A DNA stretch of 6,724 bases from Bryobacterales bacterium. GTDB lineage: Bacteria > Acidobacteriota > Terriglobia > Bryobacterales > Bryobacteraceae. Shown in pieces: positions 6,043 to 6,724 of this stretch. The position numbers and the translations under genes are program-made. A model generated the notes under the pieces. That model made no database searches. It saw only the letters and a list, made by a program, of their open reading frames with translations, and had not been told where the DNA came from. The stretch's first letter is position 1. Every line of letters begins with the position of its first letter. The stretch lies in NCBI GenBank assembly GCA_020853155.1, contig JADYZL010000185.1, positions 1 through 6,724 of the forward strand. Direction: 5' to 3'.

Positions 6043-6724
6043 TCAGGAACGCGCCTTGAGAGCGCCGGCGTGCTTCTGGATCTTTTGAATCGCCTGGACG
6101 ATGGTCTCCATGTCGTTGCGTCCGCCAAGCAGCATCGTCTGGGTAAACCAGACGGCCTCGTTGCAGAGACGGACGTTATCCGGACAGCGGTTCTGTTCCA
6201 TTACTTCCGCGATGCGTTTCTCCCCATAGATTTTCTTGTACGCCGCGGATTCGAGGCGCGCCTTAAGGAAAGGCTCTTCGGTTAGGGGAGAATAGCCGCC
6301 GCCGCAGCCGATGCCCTCGGCGTTGAGAGCCTGAATAAACGTCGAACGGGGAAGCCCGGAGAAGCTTTCCGGATTGTAGCGGAACATATAGAGATGGTAG
6401 GCGTTGCGGGTGGCGCCACTGTACTCGACGGCGGGGGTGATGCCGTCGATATTCTTCAGTTGCAGGGTGAGGAAGCGGGCGTTCTGCTCCCTCGTGGAGG
6501 ATTGCGCTTCAACGCGCCGCATCTGGGCGAGCAGGATGGCGGCCTGGAACTCCGTGAGGCGCAGGTTCGCTCCGTTCGATGAATAACTGAAGTTGTAATT
6601 CGTTGCCTTCCGGCCGCGCCCGTTATTGTGGAATGCGTAACAGCGTTCGATGAAATCGCCATCGTCGGAAACAATGGCTCCACCTTCCCCGCTGTTCAGA
6701 TTCTTCGATGCCTGGAAGCTGAAG
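6043..6724 (-). CDS. DegT/DnrJ/EryC1/StrS-family aminotransferase (5' end missing)
   Basis: The minus-strand frame is open from the right edge to the TGA at 6045-6043 and gives the last 226 residues. Family members are usually about 370-430 residues, so roughly the N-terminal 40% lies outside the window. The visible part begins at the PLP site: FSFQASKNLNSGEGG (1-15), in which K7 should form the Schiff base. It continues through HNNGRGR (32-38), NLRLTEFQAAI (53-63), YHLYMFRYN (109-117) and EGIGCGGGYSPL (136-147), all characteristic of this family. These enzymes transfer an amino group, usually from glutamate or glutamine, to a keto group on a nucleotide-linked sugar or a cyclitol. Some members have other roles, so the substrate is open. 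The gene ends 12 nt from the convergent FAD oxidoreductase; no functional link between them is shown by this arrangement. Confidence 0.95.
   Translation of the reverse strand, partial: FSFQASKNLNSGEGGAIVSDDGDFIERCYAFHNNGRGRKATNYNFSYSSNGANLRLTEFQAAILLAQMRRVEAQSSTREQNARFLTLQLKNIDGITPAVEYSGATRNAYHLYMFRYNPESFSGLPRSTFIQALNAEGIGCGGGYSPLTEEPFLKARLESAAYKKIYGEKRIAEVMEQNRCPDNVRLCNEAVWFTQTMLLGGRNDMETIVQAIQKIQKHAGALKARS

Overview
This GC-rich window (clearly above 55% G+C by eye) reads as ordinary bacterial chromosome. The gene families fit a soil or sediment Acidobacteriota lineage such as Bryobacterales/Solibacter, or less likely Planctomycetota. The evidence is a Tat-exported FAD-dependent oxidoreductase of the PF12831 type, a DegT-type aminotransferase, a NarL-type two-component pair and a cyclic-nucleotide-domain/DUF1003 fusion. 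That assignment is inference from gene families; no rRNA or other marker gene is present. I see no phage, insertion sequence, CRISPR array or tRNA.

Layout, left to right. (1) On the minus strand, position 992 (start uncertain) runs off the left edge. This is the membrane part and the beginning of the catalytic domain of a short MprF-like phosphatidylglycerol aminoacyltransferase. It is easy to miss because it has no stop inside the window. (2) A divergent intergenic region (about 993-1157) separates it from a plus-strand histidine kinase (1158-2621) and its NarL/FixJ-type response regulator (2605-3249), which overlap by 17 nt. (3) Convergent with these is a minus-strand gene (4141-3296) that fuses an N-terminal cyclic-nucleotide-binding fold to a two-helix DUF1003 membrane domain. 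(4) A second divergent intergenic region (4142-4338) holds a strong ribosome-binding site for the minus gene and a perfect TATAAT box just before the plus gene. (5) The plus gene (4339-6030) is a 563-residue Tat-exported FAD-dependent oxidoreductase. (6) Only 12 nt beyond its stop is the convergent end of a DegT/DnrJ/EryC1/StrS aminotransferase (minus strand, open at the right edge).

How the genes may work together. The kinase and regulator form a clear two-component operon. Its divergent neighbour, a membrane-lipid aminoacylating enzyme, is a plausible but unproven target, because MprF-type genes in other bacteria are often controlled by envelope-stress systems. The other genes look like independent single transcription units. 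The points most worth a second look are the apparently leaderless FAD oxidoreductase gene, the degenerate nucleotide-binding cassette in the DUF1003 fusion, and the short MprF-like form next to a two-component system. I found no convincing new multi-gene system.
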